Below are positions 40,729 to 49,870 of a DNA stretch of 64,000 nucleotides, one piece after another. Positions within the stretch are counted from its first letter, which is position 1. Each line of letters opens with the position of its first letter. The stretch is taken from assembly GCA_937877455.1 (NCBI GenBank), contig CALFIU010000054.1, forward strand, positions 1 through 64,000. The letters run 5' to 3'. The position numbers were made by a program, and so were the translations under genes. A model generated the notes under the pieces. That model ran no database searches. It was not told the DNA's origin and worked only from the letters and a program-made list of their open reading frames with translations. The DNA comes from an uncultured Bacteroidales bacterium. Lineage in GTDB: Bacteria > Bacteroidota > Bacteroidia > Bacteroidales > UBA3824.

Positions 40729-40784
40729 TTGAAGGTGAAATTTTAAACTATGTTTTGAATTTTTATTAGTTTTTGATATGAAAA

Positions 40785-40820
40785 CAAAAGGCTGTCAAAA
40801 TAAATTGGCAGCCTTTTGTT
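40785..40820. terminator. Bidirectional terminator
   Basis: CAAAAGGCTGTCAA and TTGGCAGCCTTTTG pair (one G-T) with a 6-nt loop, between two convergent genes. Confidence 0.8.
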
Positions 40821-40823
40821 TAT

Positions 40824-42011
40824 TTAAATACCGAGTTTTTTGCGTATATCTTTGGGTATTGCATCTTTATGCACCATAAAATCCATTGTTTTATAAGCAG
40901 CAAAAGCTTTGGAGATATACCATGTTCCTTTGTATTTGTTGTTTGTTCCCCAAGAATTTTTTACCATGTAATATTCTTTGCCATTTTGGTCTTTCGCTAT
41001 GCCGTATATAAGCATGCCGTGGTCGTCGGTGGTTTCCCAATTGTCGTAGGCCTTTTGACGCATTTCTTGGGTGGGCGTTATTTCTGGAAGTGGTTTCTCT
41101 GTTAGTTTATTTTTCTTTTCACCGAGCGTTAATCCTGTCCAACGTGCTTGATCTGTTCCTGTTAATTCTGCACCTTTGTCTGCATCAGGAAAAACACCAA
41201 TGCCATCGCGCGTAAATCCTGTTTCGCTTACGTCAGCACCCCAAGCCACTGTGTAGCCGTTGTTAATGGCGTTGTCGATTATGCGCATCATTTCGTCCAT
41301 TGGAACGTTGTAAGGCGCGTCCCAACGCCAATTGTCTTGTACTTCGAGTACAAAAGGTTTGTAAAATTCGTGGTGTGTGTAAGATGTTATGCTTACATAG
41401 TCGTCAATGTTGATAGGAAGGCTTTCTGCAAAACTTTTTGGTGTGTATTCTTTGCCTTTATAGGTAAATTTTTCGGGAATTTGTCCGAGGTAACTATCGT
41501 AAATGGCTTTTACAGCTACTTTCCAGTTGGGAGATAGTTTTTTGCTTTCGCTTTTGGCAATGGCGTTAACTATTCCTTCAGCGGCTTTATCGAGTTCGGT
41601 GTTATTTGGCAAACTATCGCCATATACAGTACCCATTGTAGGCATTGCTTCTTGTGGTATTATTCCGTAATGTTTCCAACAATATGCAACATCGTATGCA
41701 CTTCCTCCTGGAGAGAATGATACATCACCATGCATTCTTACAGATTTTTCGGCACGGTCTTGCATGGTGTGGTGTACTACAAATGCTTCCGAAAAATCGT
41801 ATTCGCCTTTGCCAAGTCGTAAAAGTTCTGATTCAAAGAAACTTAATGTTGAAAAACACCAACATGTGCCGCTACGGTGTTGGTTTTTTACTGATGTTAT
41901 GGGTAGCGACTTAATGGTTGTAAATTTAAATCCTTCGTCGTTGGAGTTTTGTGCAGAAGTGTTAACTGCTAATGCACAAGCTATTGCTACTATTAGTGTT
42001 TTTTTTGTCAT
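40824..42011 (-). CDS. Secreted C1-family (papain-like) cysteine peptidase
   Basis: A 395-residue peptidase of the C1B/aminopeptidase C-bleomycin hydrolase type. The signal peptide (residues 1-20, ending NTSAQ) makes it periplasmic or exported. Catalytic residues: Gln44 and Cys50 in KNQHRSGTCWCFS, His in TTDDHGMLIYGIA, Asn in MVKNSWGTNNKY. Such enzymes trim peptides from the N-terminus. It is monocistronic by appearance. No T9SS sorting domain is present. Confidence 0.9.
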   Translation of the reverse strand: MTKKTLIVAIACALAVNTSAQNSNDEGFKFTTIKSLPITSVKNQHRSGTCWCFSTLSFFESELLRLGKGEYDFSEAFVVHHTMQDRAEKSVRMHGDVSFSPGGSAYDVAYCWKHYGIIPQEAMPTMGTVYGDSLPNNTELDKAAEGIVNAIAKSESKKLSPNWKVAVKAIYDSYLGQIPEKFTYKGKEYTPKSFAESLPINIDDYVSITSYTHHEFYKPFVLEVQDNWRWDAPYNVPMDEMMRIIDNAINNGYTVAWGADVSETGFTRDGIGVFPDADKGAELTGTDQARWTGLTLGEKKNKLTEKPLPEITPTQEMRQKAYDNWETTDDHGMLIYGIAKDQNGKEYYMVKNSWGTNNKYKGTWYISKAFAAYKTMDFMVHKDAIPKDIRKKLGI

Positions 42012-42113
42012 GATTTTTTATTTTTTGTAAAAACGCGGTAAAGGTATAAAATTATGGCAAAAACTCTAATAGAAAAACTTTGTGTTTATGGTTCTTGTTT
42101 ATTATTTTTAGAA

Positions 42114-42165
42114 ATAATAATACCCATCTTGATTCAATTGTAAACCATGATGGGCATTATTATTA
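42114..42165 (-). terminator. Terminator of the ftsX-fabG operon
   Basis: AATAATAATACCCATC and GATGGGCATTATTATT pair with one mismatch around a 20-nt loop, 20 bp beyond the fabG stop; the minus-strand 3' side is T-rich. Confidence 0.6.
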
Positions 42166-42184
42166 ATTATAAGGTGTAGATTAA

Positions 42185-42913
42185 TTAACCTTTAAGTCCG
42201 CCAGTTATAGCAATAACCTCGCCAGTGATGTATGCGGCATCGTCGGAGGCGAGAAAAGCTGCTAACGCTGCCACTTCTTCTGGTTCTCCAAAACGTCCAA
42301 GAGCTATTCCTTTTTTAAGTTCTTCTTCGTTGAGGGCATTGGTCATGTCTGTTTTTATAAATCCGGGTGCAATGGCATTTACGGTTATGTTTTTGCCACC
42401 AACTTCTTTTGAAAGAGCCTTTGTAGCGGCTATAATTGCACCTTTGGCTGCAGAATAGTTGCATTGACCAGGCAAACCAATTATTCCAGATACAGATGCC
42501 ATATTGATTACGCGTCCATGTTTTTTGCGAATCATCTTTTTGATAACCAATCTTGTAACGTTAAAAAAACCATCAAGCGATGTGCTTAACACTTTGTGCC
42601 AAGCTTGCGGTTCCATCATTGGTAATAGCGAATCGGCTGTTACACCAGCGTTGTTTACAAGTACATCAATATATGAATCTTTATTGTCGTTTTGCCATTT
42701 TTCTATGGCTGCGGCAGTTTCTTCTATGTTGGCAACGTCAAACTTTATGATTTCGCCTTCTGTGCCAGCCGCTTTTGTCATTTCAAGTGTTTCTATAGCT
42801 TTTGCCTCGTTTGATACGTAGTTGATAAGAACGTGATAGCCCTGAGAGGCAAGTTTTACGCAGATTGCGCGACCTATACCGCGACTTCCGCCTGTTACTA
42901 ATGCGTATTTCAT
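42185..42913 (-). CDS. fabG: 3-oxoacyl-ACP reductase
   Basis: A 242-residue short-chain dehydrogenase. The NADPH motif is TGGSRGIGRAI. The catalytic Ser lies in NMASVSGI and Tyr-Lys in CNYSAAKGAII. VNNAGVTAD and TVNAIAPGFIKTDM are family-typical. It reduces 3-oxoacyl-ACP in fatty-acid elongation. It lies 21 bp after ftsX. Confidence 0.93.
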   Translation of the reverse strand: MKYALVTGGSRGIGRAICVKLASQGYHVLINYVSNEAKAIETLEMTKAAGTEGEIIKFDVANIEETAAAIEKWQNDNKDSYIDVLVNNAGVTADSLLPMMEPQAWHKVLSTSLDGFFNVTRLVIKKMIRKKHGRVINMASVSGIIGLPGQCNYSAAKGAIIAATKALSKEVGGKNITVNAIAPGFIKTDMTNALNEEELKKGIALGRFGEPEEVAALAAFLASDDAAYITGEVIAITGGLKG

Positions 42914-42934
42914 GGGTTTTATGTTTTTTTTTTG

Positions 42935-43825
42935 TTAAAAATATAATTCGTCTTCGTCGGCGTTTATATACTTTCTAACGGTAAAAAATGCTGATATGCA
43001 AGTTACCGATATTCCTAACAATGTCATTACCAAAATGGTTGGTGTTAGTGCCGCTATTTGGAATACTCCTGCTATTATTTTTTCTAACATTGATACTGTA
43101 ATACTTAAACCTATAAGTGATAACATTACTGCTATTAGGCTCTGTATTAATGTTTTCTTTATGTAAGGTTTTGATACAGTCCAATTGGTTGCCCCAATCA
43201 TTTTTGCAGTACGTATGTCAAAACGTTTGGCAGCCATTTGCACTTTTACGGTACTTACTATAAGAATTATTGTTATAATAAGTAGTATTATGGTAAGTAT
43301 GAGTACAATGGTGGCAATTTTTGTTATTACAGTGGTGGCATTATTCCAAACGTTTTTGGGATAAAAAACTTCGTCAACTGTTTTATGTTGTTTGAGCTGT
43401 TTTTCTATAGAGTTGATGGAATCGATGTTGGAATATTCGTCCGAAAGCTTTACCTCAATTTGCGAATAAAGTGGATTTTTGCCAAGAATTTCTACAAAAT
43501 CTTCTCCGAGTTCTTCTTTTAGTTCGTCGGCGGCTTGGTCTTTGGTTATGTATTTGGTTTCGCGTACAAAGTCTGATGCATCGAGTATTTTTTTGAAGTT
43601 TTCTACTTCAGCATGGCTTCTTTTGTCGTTGAGAGTGATGGTTAGTTTTATGTTAGACCTAAACATGTCGGTAATGTGTTGCGTGTTGAATAGCAACATC
43701 ATAAATATACCAGCTAAATAAAGCACCAATGCAATACAAAGTGTAGATGAAAAATACGATAACAGCATTTTTCTACGGTATCGTTTGCTTGTGGTGTTGT
43801 GGTTTGTTTTTCCTGTTTCTTCCAT
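42935..43825 (-). CDS. ftsX: Cell division permease-like protein FtsX
   Basis: A 296-residue protein with four membrane helices (about residues 21-45, 170-195, 220-245 and 260-285) and a periplasmic domain in between. KRFDIRTAKMIGATNWTV is a conserved FtsX segment. FtsX with the FtsE ATPase controls cell-wall hydrolases at the septum; no ftsE is in the window. An M23 peptidase with a membrane anchor (59 kb) is a possible effector. Confidence 0.9.
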   Translation of the reverse strand: MEETGKTNHNTTSKRYRRKMLLSYFSSTLCIALVLYLAGIFMMLLFNTQHITDMFRSNIKLTITLNDKRSHAEVENFKKILDASDFVRETKYITKDQAADELKEELGEDFVEILGKNPLYSQIEVKLSDEYSNIDSINSIEKQLKQHKTVDEVFYPKNVWNNATTVITKIATIVLILTIILLIITIILIVSTVKVQMAAKRFDIRTAKMIGATNWTVSKPYIKKTLIQSLIAVMLSLIGLSITVSMLEKIIAGVFQIAALTPTILVMTLLGISVTCISAFFTVRKYINADEDELYF

Positions 43826-43925
43826 TATTTGATTATTTCGCGTTAAAAAAACATCGCAAAGGTAGGAAAATAATTAAAATTTAAAAAAATAAACACCTTT
43901 ATATTTATTCTCTTGGTTTTATTGT

Positions 43926-43933
43926 TAATTTTG
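43926..43933 (+). promoter_or_regulatory. -7 element of gmd-fcl
   Basis: TAATTTTG followed by C, 34 bp before the gmd ATG; the -33 element is unclear. Confidence 0.35.
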
Positions 43934-43967
43934 CAACGTATTATTTTAATTATTCTAAGCATTTAAT

Positions 43968-45098
43968 ATGAAGACAGCATTAATAACTGGTATAACAGGT
44001 CAAGATGGTGCCTATTTGGCAGAATTCTTAATAAAAAAAGGTTATAAAGTACATGGTATAAAACGTCGTTCGTCGCTTTTTAACACCGAACGTATCGACC
44101 ATATTTATCAAGACCCACATATCGAGAATAGAAATTTTGAATTACATTATGGTGATCTTACCGATTCCACCAATCTTATCCGCATTGTGCAAGAGGTTCA
44201 ACCAGACGAAATATACAATCTTGCAGCAATGAGCCATGTTTATGTAAGTTTTGATACTCCAGAATACACTGCCAATGCCGACGGTTTAGGTACTTTGAGA
44301 TTACTTGAAGCCATTCGCATACTTGGTATGGCGAAAAAAACTCGTATTTATCAAGCTTCTACATCAGAACTTTATGGAAAAGTGCAGGCAGTGCCGCAAA
44401 ACGAAACCACTCCTTTTTATCCGCGTAGTCCGTATGCTGTTGCTAAACTTTATGCCTATTGGATAATGGTTAATTATAGAGAAGCATACGGTATGTTTGC
44501 AAGCAATGGAATACTTTTTAATCACGAATCACCACAAAGGGGAGAAACTTTTGTTACAAGAAAAATAACACGTGCTGTTGCTCGCATTGCCTTGGGTATG
44601 CAAAAAGAACTTTATCTTGGTAATTTGTCGGCAAAACGCGACTGGGGACATGCTAAAGATTATATACAAGCAATGTGGCTTATATTGCAACATTCAAAAC
44701 CAGATGATTTTGTTATTGCTACTGGCATAACAACAGAGGTAAGAGAGTTTGTTCGCATGGCATTTGCCGAAACTGGTGTAACGCTTGTGTTTAAGGGGAG
44801 TGGTGTTGATGAAGTTGGTATTGTGGATAGTGTAAGTAGCGATTCTAAATATCGTGATATTAATAAATTTGTAAAAGCTGGAGATGTTGTTGTAAAGGTT
44901 GACCCACGTTATTTTCGTCCAACAGAAGTTGACTTACTTATTGGTGATAGCACTAAGGCTCGTAATTTACTTGGTTGGAAACCAGAATACGATTTACCAA
45001 AACTTGTTGCTGAAATGGTAAATTCAGACCTTAAACTTATGAAAAAAGATCGTTATCTCCGTGATGGAGGTTTTCACATCCTCAATTATTTTGAATAA
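43968..45098 (+). CDS. gmd: GDP-mannose 4,6-dehydratase
   Basis: A 376-residue short-chain dehydrogenase-type enzyme making GDP-4-keto-6-deoxymannose. NADP-binding GITGQDGAYLAEFLIKKGY, then GIKRRSSLFNTERIDHIYQD, active-site STSELYGK, and YAVAKLYAYW (Tyr-x3-Lys) are all present. It forms an operon with the next gene, 6 bp away, giving GDP-L-fucose for surface glycans. Confidence 0.97.
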   Translation: MKTALITGITGQDGAYLAEFLIKKGYKVHGIKRRSSLFNTERIDHIYQDPHIENRNFELHYGDLTDSTNLIRIVQEVQPDEIYNLAAMSHVYVSFDTPEYTANADGLGTLRLLEAIRILGMAKKTRIYQASTSELYGKVQAVPQNETTPFYPRSPYAVAKLYAYWIMVNYREAYGMFASNGILFNHESPQRGETFVTRKITRAVARIALGMQKELYLGNLSAKRDWGHAKDYIQAMWLILQHSKPDDFVIATGITTEVREFVRMAFAETGVTLVFKGSGVDEVGIVDSVSSDSKYRDINKFVKAGDVVVKVDPRYFRPTEVDLLIGDSTKARNLLGWKPEYDLPKLVAEMVNSDLKLMKKDRYLRDGGFHILNYFE

Positions 45099-45104
45099 AA
45101 AAAA

Positions 45105-46220
45105 ATGAACAAAGATAGCAAAATATACGTTGCAGGAAATCGTGGACTTGTTGGTAGTGCAATAACAGAGTCTCTTAGAAGACACGGATACAATAATCTT
45201 GTGTTTACGCCACATGCACAGTATGATTTAATCGACTCTAAAACTGTGGAAGATTTCTTTAAAAAAGAACGTCCCGAATATGTTTTCCAGTCGGCGGCTC
45301 ACGTAGGTGGTATTATAGCCAATCTTACATATAGAGCTGATTTTATATATCAAAACTTGATGATAGAAAGCAACATAATACACAACGCTTATAAATATGG
45401 TGCAAAAAAATTGCTTTTTCTCGGTAGTAGTTGTATATATCCAAAAAATCCGCCACAACCAATGACGGAAGACGTGTTGCTTACTTCGGAACTTGAATAC
45501 ACCAACGAACCATACGCTATATCAAAAATTGCGGGCATAAAACTTTGTGAAAGTTATAATCTCCAATACGGAACCAACTTTATTTCGGTTATGCCAACAA
45601 ATCTTTATGGTAATAACGATAACTACAACCTCGAAACTTCACATGTGTTGCCTGCTATGATTCGTAAGTTTCATCTTGCCAAGTGCTTAGAAAACAAAGA
45701 TGAGCAGGCGATAGCAGAAGATTTCAATAAACATCCTATTGAAGGTGTTTCTGGTAAAAGTAATCTAAATAAAATGCTTGCTCTAATGGATAAATATGGA
45801 GTTAGGCAAAAAGATGGACAAGTTATTGTGGAGTTGTGGGGCGATGGGTCGCCACGTAGAGAATTTCTACATTCGCAAGATCTCGCTGATGCATGTGTAT
45901 TCCTTATGGAAAATGTTGATTTTAAGGATATTATGAAAGAGCAATTTGGCGTGTCTGATTACGAAATACCATACACCAAGACAGAAATTCGCAATACACA
46001 TATCAACATTGGTACTGGTAAAGATTTGACAATAAAAGAACTTGCCGACATGGTAAAACAAGTGGTTGGTTTTTGTGGTTGTATTGTTTGGAACTCTGAC
46101 AAACCAAATGGAACACCGCAGAAACTTTTGAATGTATCTAAACTTCAAAAACTCGGTTGGAAATATTCTATTGAACTTTCCAACGGAATAAAACTTGCTT
46201 ATGAAAACTATTTAGGTTGA
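45105..46220 (+). CDS. fcl: GDP-L-fucose synthase
   Basis: A 371-residue epimerase/reductase that completes GDP-L-fucose. The NADP site is VAGNRGLVGSAITESL; the catalytic Tyr-x3-Lys is EPYAISKIAGIKLCE; FLGSSCIYPKNPPQPM is typical. It is longer than the 321-residue E. coli enzyme because of an insert around residues 200-250, which Bacteroides homologues also have. A terminator follows. Confidence 0.95.
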   Translation: MNKDSKIYVAGNRGLVGSAITESLRRHGYNNLVFTPHAQYDLIDSKTVEDFFKKERPEYVFQSAAHVGGIIANLTYRADFIYQNLMIESNIIHNAYKYGAKKLLFLGSSCIYPKNPPQPMTEDVLLTSELEYTNEPYAISKIAGIKLCESYNLQYGTNFISVMPTNLYGNNDNYNLETSHVLPAMIRKFHLAKCLENKDEQAIAEDFNKHPIEGVSGKSNLNKMLALMDKYGVRQKDGQVIVELWGDGSPRREFLHSQDLADACVFLMENVDFKDIMKEQFGVSDYEIPYTKTEIRNTHINIGTGKDLTIKELADMVKQVVGFCGCIVWNSDKPNGTPQKLLNVSKLQKLGWKYSIELSNGIKLAYENYLG

Positions 46221-46244
46221 TAATGCAATTTTTATTAAACAACG

Positions 46245-46285
46245 AAAAACACGAAAAACTCAAAATGATAGTTTTTCGTGTTTTT
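46245..46285. terminator. Bidirectional terminator between fcl and aroB
   Basis: AAAAACACGAAAAACT and AGTTTTTCGTGTTTTT form a perfect 16-bp stem with a 9-nt loop; T-runs on both sides serve the convergent genes. Confidence 0.9.
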
Positions 46286-46292
46286 TTGTTTT

Positions 46293-47342
46293 TTAGTTGT
46301 TAATTTGGTTATAAAACGATAAAGCTTGAAAAACTTCTTGTTTGTCGCATACGCAATTGATTTCAAAATCTCCCAAATCGCGAAGTAACGAGAAATTAAT
46401 GTTGCCACCGCTATTTTTTTTGTCGTGGGTCATTAGATTGTAAAGATTTTCGTAAATTGTAGGTTTAAATTGAAATGGCTTAAACAATGTGTTGATATAA
46501 CCAGTAATATCAAGCATTTTTAATGCAGGAAAGTTGAGGTATTTGTTGCTCAAAAACAATTCGCAAATCATGCCCGCCGCAACAGCCTCACCATGGAGAA
46601 GTGGGTTGGGTGTGTCAAACGAATAACTTTCTATCGCATGACCAATGGTGTGCCCAAAATTTAGCATTTTTCTAATATTTTTTTCTGTAGGGTCTTTCTC
46701 CGTAAAATAGTTTTTTATTTTTATGGATGTTTCCACAAGGTTTGATAGTAGTTGCCAATCGGGTTTTTGAGGGTTAAACTCCTTTATTTCATTAAAATGC
46801 TCTGGTACAAGAATAAGTGCGTGTTTTATCATTTCGGCCATGCCAGATACAAGTTGGTTTTCGGGTAGTGTTTTTAGAAATTGGGTGGAAACTATTACTT
46901 TATTTGGATTTCTAAAAAGTCCAATTTCGTTTTTTAGGTTATTGAAATCCACGGCCAATTTGCCACCGCACGAAGCATCTACTTGGCTAAGCAGTGTTGT
47001 TGGTACGTTAATAAAGTCTATTCCGCGTTTGAAAAGTGATGCTGCCAAACCACCCATATCGCCAATAACACCGCCGCCAAGGTTGATAAATAGCGATTTG
47101 CGATCACCGCCCGATAATGCCATTTGTGTCCAAATATTTTGCATTGTGGCTATATTTTTATGTTGCTCACCACTTTTTATTTCAATAACAACTGCGTTTT
47201 CAAGGCACGGCAGTTGAGGTAAACAATGTTGACGTGTGTTTTCGTCGGTAAGTACAAAAACAGTGCTTTGATATATTTTTATTTCCTGTGCCAAAGCCTC
47301 GTTGGCATTTTGACAGCAGATTACGTTTTGCGGTAATTCCAT
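46293..47342 (-). CDS. aroB: 3-dehydroquinate synthase
   Basis: A 349-residue enzyme of the shikimate pathway. Motifs are GGGVIGDMGGLAASLFKRGI and PTTLLSQVDASCGGK (NAD and metal site), LNFGHTIGHAIES (zinc His) and LLHGEAVAAGM (second zinc His). It converts DAHP to 3-dehydroquinate. It seems to be transcribed alone. Confidence 0.95.
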   Translation of the reverse strand: MELPQNVICCQNANEALAQEIKIYQSTVFVLTDENTRQHCLPQLPCLENAVVIEIKSGEQHKNIATMQNIWTQMALSGGDRKSLFINLGGGVIGDMGGLAASLFKRGIDFINVPTTLLSQVDASCGGKLAVDFNNLKNEIGLFRNPNKVIVSTQFLKTLPENQLVSGMAEMIKHALILVPEHFNEIKEFNPQKPDWQLLSNLVETSIKIKNYFTEKDPTEKNIRKMLNFGHTIGHAIESYSFDTPNPLLHGEAVAAGMICELFLSNKYLNFPALKMLDITGYINTLFKPFQFKPTIYENLYNLMTHDKKNSGGNINFSLLRDLGDFEINCVCDKQEVFQALSFYNQINN

Positions 47343-47369
47343 TATAAAAAAACATTAAAATTGCGGTTT

Positions 47370-47377
47370 CAAAGATA
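47370..47377 (-). promoter_or_regulatory. -7 element of aroB
   Basis: TATCTTTG on the minus strand, 28 bp before the aroB ATG. It lies beside the divergent promoter at 47386-47415. Confidence 0.4.
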
Positions 47378-47385
47378 CAAAATAC

Positions 47386-47415
47386 TTGCAAAGAGAAAAC
47401 ATATTTTTATCTTTG
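47386..47415 (+). promoter_or_regulatory. Promoter of the zinc-ribbon protein gene
   Basis: TTG at 47386-47388, 19-bp spacer, TATCTTTG at 47408-47415: a textbook Bacteroidota promoter. It rules out the in-frame TTG at 47386 as translation start and supports the ATG at 47434. Confidence 0.65.
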
Positions 47416-47433
47416 TATCGAAAAAAATATAAA

Positions 47434-48213
47434 ATGTCCGAAACTAAGATATATTCTATATGTCCACAATGTGGTAGTTATGTTGATATTAGCACAACGC
47501 ATTCTAATGAACAACATCATTGGTCGGATGGAAGTACGCAAAAACAATTTTTTTGCGATGATGAAGAACATATTATTAAGTGTGGCTTTTGTTTCTCTGT
47601 TTTTTGGCGCGAAGATACCCAAGTAGTTGAAAAAACTCCGCAAGACGTTCGGATTATAAAAAATTGGAATATAGGCAATTTTGTAGAAAAACAAACATTT
47701 AAAGGTTTCGTTAAACAAATGGTATCTAATATTCAGTTTTATAGAGAATTAATAGCTAAAGGTTTTGCGAATACTTTTGAACGTGATTTGTATTTAAACG
47801 TTAAGATTGTTAGGACAGTAAACGATTTTAGACGGCCTTACAGCGCAAATCGAAAAAGTAGTGGATTGTCTATTTTGGATAGTGGTTTTTCGTTGAAACG
47901 GTTGGGTAATATTATATCGTTGGAAGAAAAATATCAACGTTATCGCGCTGTTAAGTATCATAGTCTTCAACACATAAAAGATATTATTGCAGGGCATGAT
48001 TTTTTGTTTGAGGCAGAGTGCGAACGTGAAACTCATAATTTTAAAAAGGCTATTTCACTTTTAAAAGAGTTTAAATTTTCAGAACCAAGCGAAGTTGACG
48101 AACTTTGCTATGGTACACAAAGCATACTTTATGGTAACGAGAATTGTAGGGCTATGTCCGAAAAACTTATGAGAAAATGCAAAATTAAGTCCTCAAGGAT
48201 TTTTGAAATTTAA
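47434..48213 (+). CDS. Zinc-ribbon-like protein, unknown function
   Basis: A 259-residue protein. The first 55 residues have two CxxC pairs (Cys10/Cys13 in CPQCG and Cys50/Cys53 in CGFC) plus Cys41, as in a zinc-ribbon or treble-clef fold. The rest is mostly helical, with ISLEEKYQRYRAVKYHSLQH and HNFKKAISLLKEFKFSEP resembling one or two helical repeats. I do not recognise a family. It has its own promoter, so it may be regulated apart from the genes that follow. Confidence 0.65.
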   Translation: MSETKIYSICPQCGSYVDISTTHSNEQHHWSDGSTQKQFFCDDEEHIIKCGFCFSVFWREDTQVVEKTPQDVRIIKNWNIGNFVEKQTFKGFVKQMVSNIQFYRELIAKGFANTFERDLYLNVKIVRTVNDFRRPYSANRKSSGLSILDSGFSLKRLGNIISLEEKYQRYRAVKYHSLQHIKDIIAGHDFLFEAECERETHNFKKAISLLKEFKFSEPSEVDELCYGTQSILYGNENCRAMSEKLMRKCKIKSSRIFEI

Positions 48214-48289
48214 TTGTAGTTTCAAATAAGTTGTAATAAAATCTCTTACAAAACTTTTTGCATAATATATTAAAATGTAAAAAAAATGT

Positions 48290-48297
48290 TATTTTTG
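48290..48297 (+). promoter_or_regulatory. -7-like element of the overlapping envelope gene cluster
   Basis: TATTTTTG matches TAnnTTTG, 21 bp before the ATG at 48319. The nearest TTTG upstream is 29 bp away, which is too far, so this is weak. Confidence 0.3.
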
Positions 48298-48318
48298 GGG
48301 CAAAAAAAATAAAATAAG

Positions 48319-48783
48319 ATGACGATAGAAAACTCTCCCGAAAGCGTAAATAGGACGTTTGCGGTGTATGTAATTACATTAGTGTTAGTTGTTGGGTTTC
48401 TTATATACTCAAAATTGGAACCTTCGTGGGCAAAAACACTTTATATTATATCAGGTATTTTGGCAGTAACACATATTGTGATGCTGTTGGCAGATTTGTC
48501 GTATTTTTATTGGAACGATGGTAAACCCAATGTTTTGATACGTTTCTTTAAAATTTACCCATTTGGGCGCAAACATTTACAAACCGAAATTGACAAAAAA
48601 TGGTTTAAATCTTACAAAATTGAAAGTAAGATGCTTGGTTTGCAAAAAGTGTTGACAATTTATTTGAAAAAAAACGATGGCAAAGGCAATCCAATATCTT
48701 TTAATTTCAGTATTGGGCTACTTGGAAAAGAAAAAATATCTGCTTTGAAAGGTCAACTTGATAAACTTATCAACGTTAAATGA
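48319..48783 (+). CDS. Two-helix membrane protein, unknown
   Basis: A 154-residue protein with two membrane helices (about 14-33 and 41-63) and a basic cytoplasmic part of about 90 residues. The family is not recognised. It starts a run of overlapping genes: its stop overlaps the next start by 4 nt. The layout (48.3-51.8 kb) suggests one polycistronic envelope unit. Confidence 0.55.
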   Translation: MTIENSPESVNRTFAVYVITLVLVVGFLIYSKLEPSWAKTLYIISGILAVTHIVMLLADLSYFYWNDGKPNVLIRFFKIYPFGRKHLQTEIDKKWFKSYKIESKMLGLQKVLTIYLKKNDGKGNPISFNFSIGLLGKEKISALKGQLDKLINVK

Positions 48784-49193
48784 AAAAAATATTAATCATA
48801 TTGTCGTTGATTTTGGTTACCGTTAAAGCAAATGCTGCTTTTGATAATGACCCTTTCGACGATTTGCAATATGTAGAAAATCGTATAGAAAAAGCCTGTA
48901 AACGGTCAAATAATAGTTTAGAAAACGTTGTGTTGCAGGGGTTAGAAGTTGAGTATTGTAAAAAAAGTCAAATAAATGGTGGTGTGCCAGGGAGAATGTC
49001 AACTTTTTGGTTTACTGCAATAATATCAGGCATTGGCACATATACACTTTATGGTGCAGGGGCTGGTCCAGTGGCTTGCGGAATTATATATGTATGCACT
49101 GATGGCGACCGTGAAATTACCAAAAAAGCAGTGTTTGGCTGTTTGACTGGTGCAGCGGTAGGTGGTTTGGTTAAATGGTTGAGCGTGCAATAG
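48780..49193 (+). CDS. Small secreted/membrane protein with Gly-rich C-terminus, unknown
   Basis: A 137-residue protein. Residues 1-19 are a signal peptide (ending KANA). A Cys-containing helical part follows, then two hydrophobic Gly-rich stretches (FWFTAIISGIGTYTLYGAGA and VFGCLTGAAVGGLVKWL). The function is unknown. The last 19 nt overlap the next gene. Confidence 0.5.
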   Translation: MKKILIILSLILVTVKANAAFDNDPFDDLQYVENRIEKACKRSNNSLENVVLQGLEVEYCKKSQINGGVPGRMSTFWFTAIISGIGTYTLYGAGAGPVACGIIYVCTDGDREITKKAVFGCLTGAAVGGLVKWLSVQ

Positions 49194-49870
49194 TTTTATT
49201 GACATTCTTTGTTTTGTGTGTATTAGATGCCAATGCACAAAAACACTATCGTATGCGTACACATGTAGAAACTAAAACCGTTGAAGATTCTATTGTGTTG
49301 TCAGAAGAAAGTGCTGATATTTATTACGATATAAACCACAATGTTGTGATAACAAGGTTTGAAGGTTTAGAAATAGTTCAAACGCTTTCCGATGAAAAAT
49401 TGACACTTTATAAAAATAATAAAAAAGTATCGCAGGTTGCGGCGAAGGGTATGATGCAACAAAATGTTATTTGTCTTGCTGTTGTTGGATTGTTGCCCGA
49501 TATGGGACTTAGCAAATCGGCATTTTTACCTGTATCTGTGGTTAAAAAAAATACGAATACTCTTGTTACATATAGGTTGACTAATAATGTTTTAGATACT
49601 GTTACTTCAAATAATACTATAGTAGAAATAATAGTTTCGTATAGTTTAAACAAAACTGACGCGTTGGCGGCATACGCAAAAGATGGAAAAATTATTTTAA
49701 AGCAATATTTTGTGGATTATAAAAACTACGATGGAATAAATTTTCCAACAAAAATTATCCAAGCGGTTGCAAATGAGAGTGGAAAACAAATTTATATAAA
49801 ACAAACTTTTAGTAATATAATTGTTGATGAGCAGGATAATAACGATAGTTATTTTTTTGTTGGCAACTGA
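49175..49870 (+). CDS. Secreted LolA-like beta-rich protein
   Basis: A 231-residue protein with a signal peptide ending in DANAQ. The beta-strand pattern, and the final DYKNYDGINFPTKIIQAVAN followed by IKQTFSNIIVDE, resemble outer-membrane lipoprotein carrier (LolA/DUF4292-like) folds, in which a sheet binds acyl chains. This is a fold-level inference without a firm motif. It overlaps the upstream gene by 19 nt and yidD by about 44 nt. Confidence 0.5.
   Translation: MVERAIVLLTFFVLCVLDANAQKHYRMRTHVETKTVEDSIVLSEESADIYYDINHNVVITRFEGLEIVQTLSDEKLTLYKNNKKVSQVAAKGMMQQNVICLAVVGLLPDMGLSKSAFLPVSVVKKNTNTLVTYRLTNNVLDTVTSNNTIVEIIVSYSLNKTDALAAYAKDGKIILKQYFVDYKNYDGINFPTKIIQAVANESGKQIYIKQTFSNIIVDEQDNNDSYFFVGN

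Noticed and set aside
46200..46260. CRISPR, insertion sequence or phage remnants anywhere in the window
   Set aside because: No regularly spaced direct repeats, transposase, integrase or phage structural genes were seen; repeated motifs here are only terminator arms.
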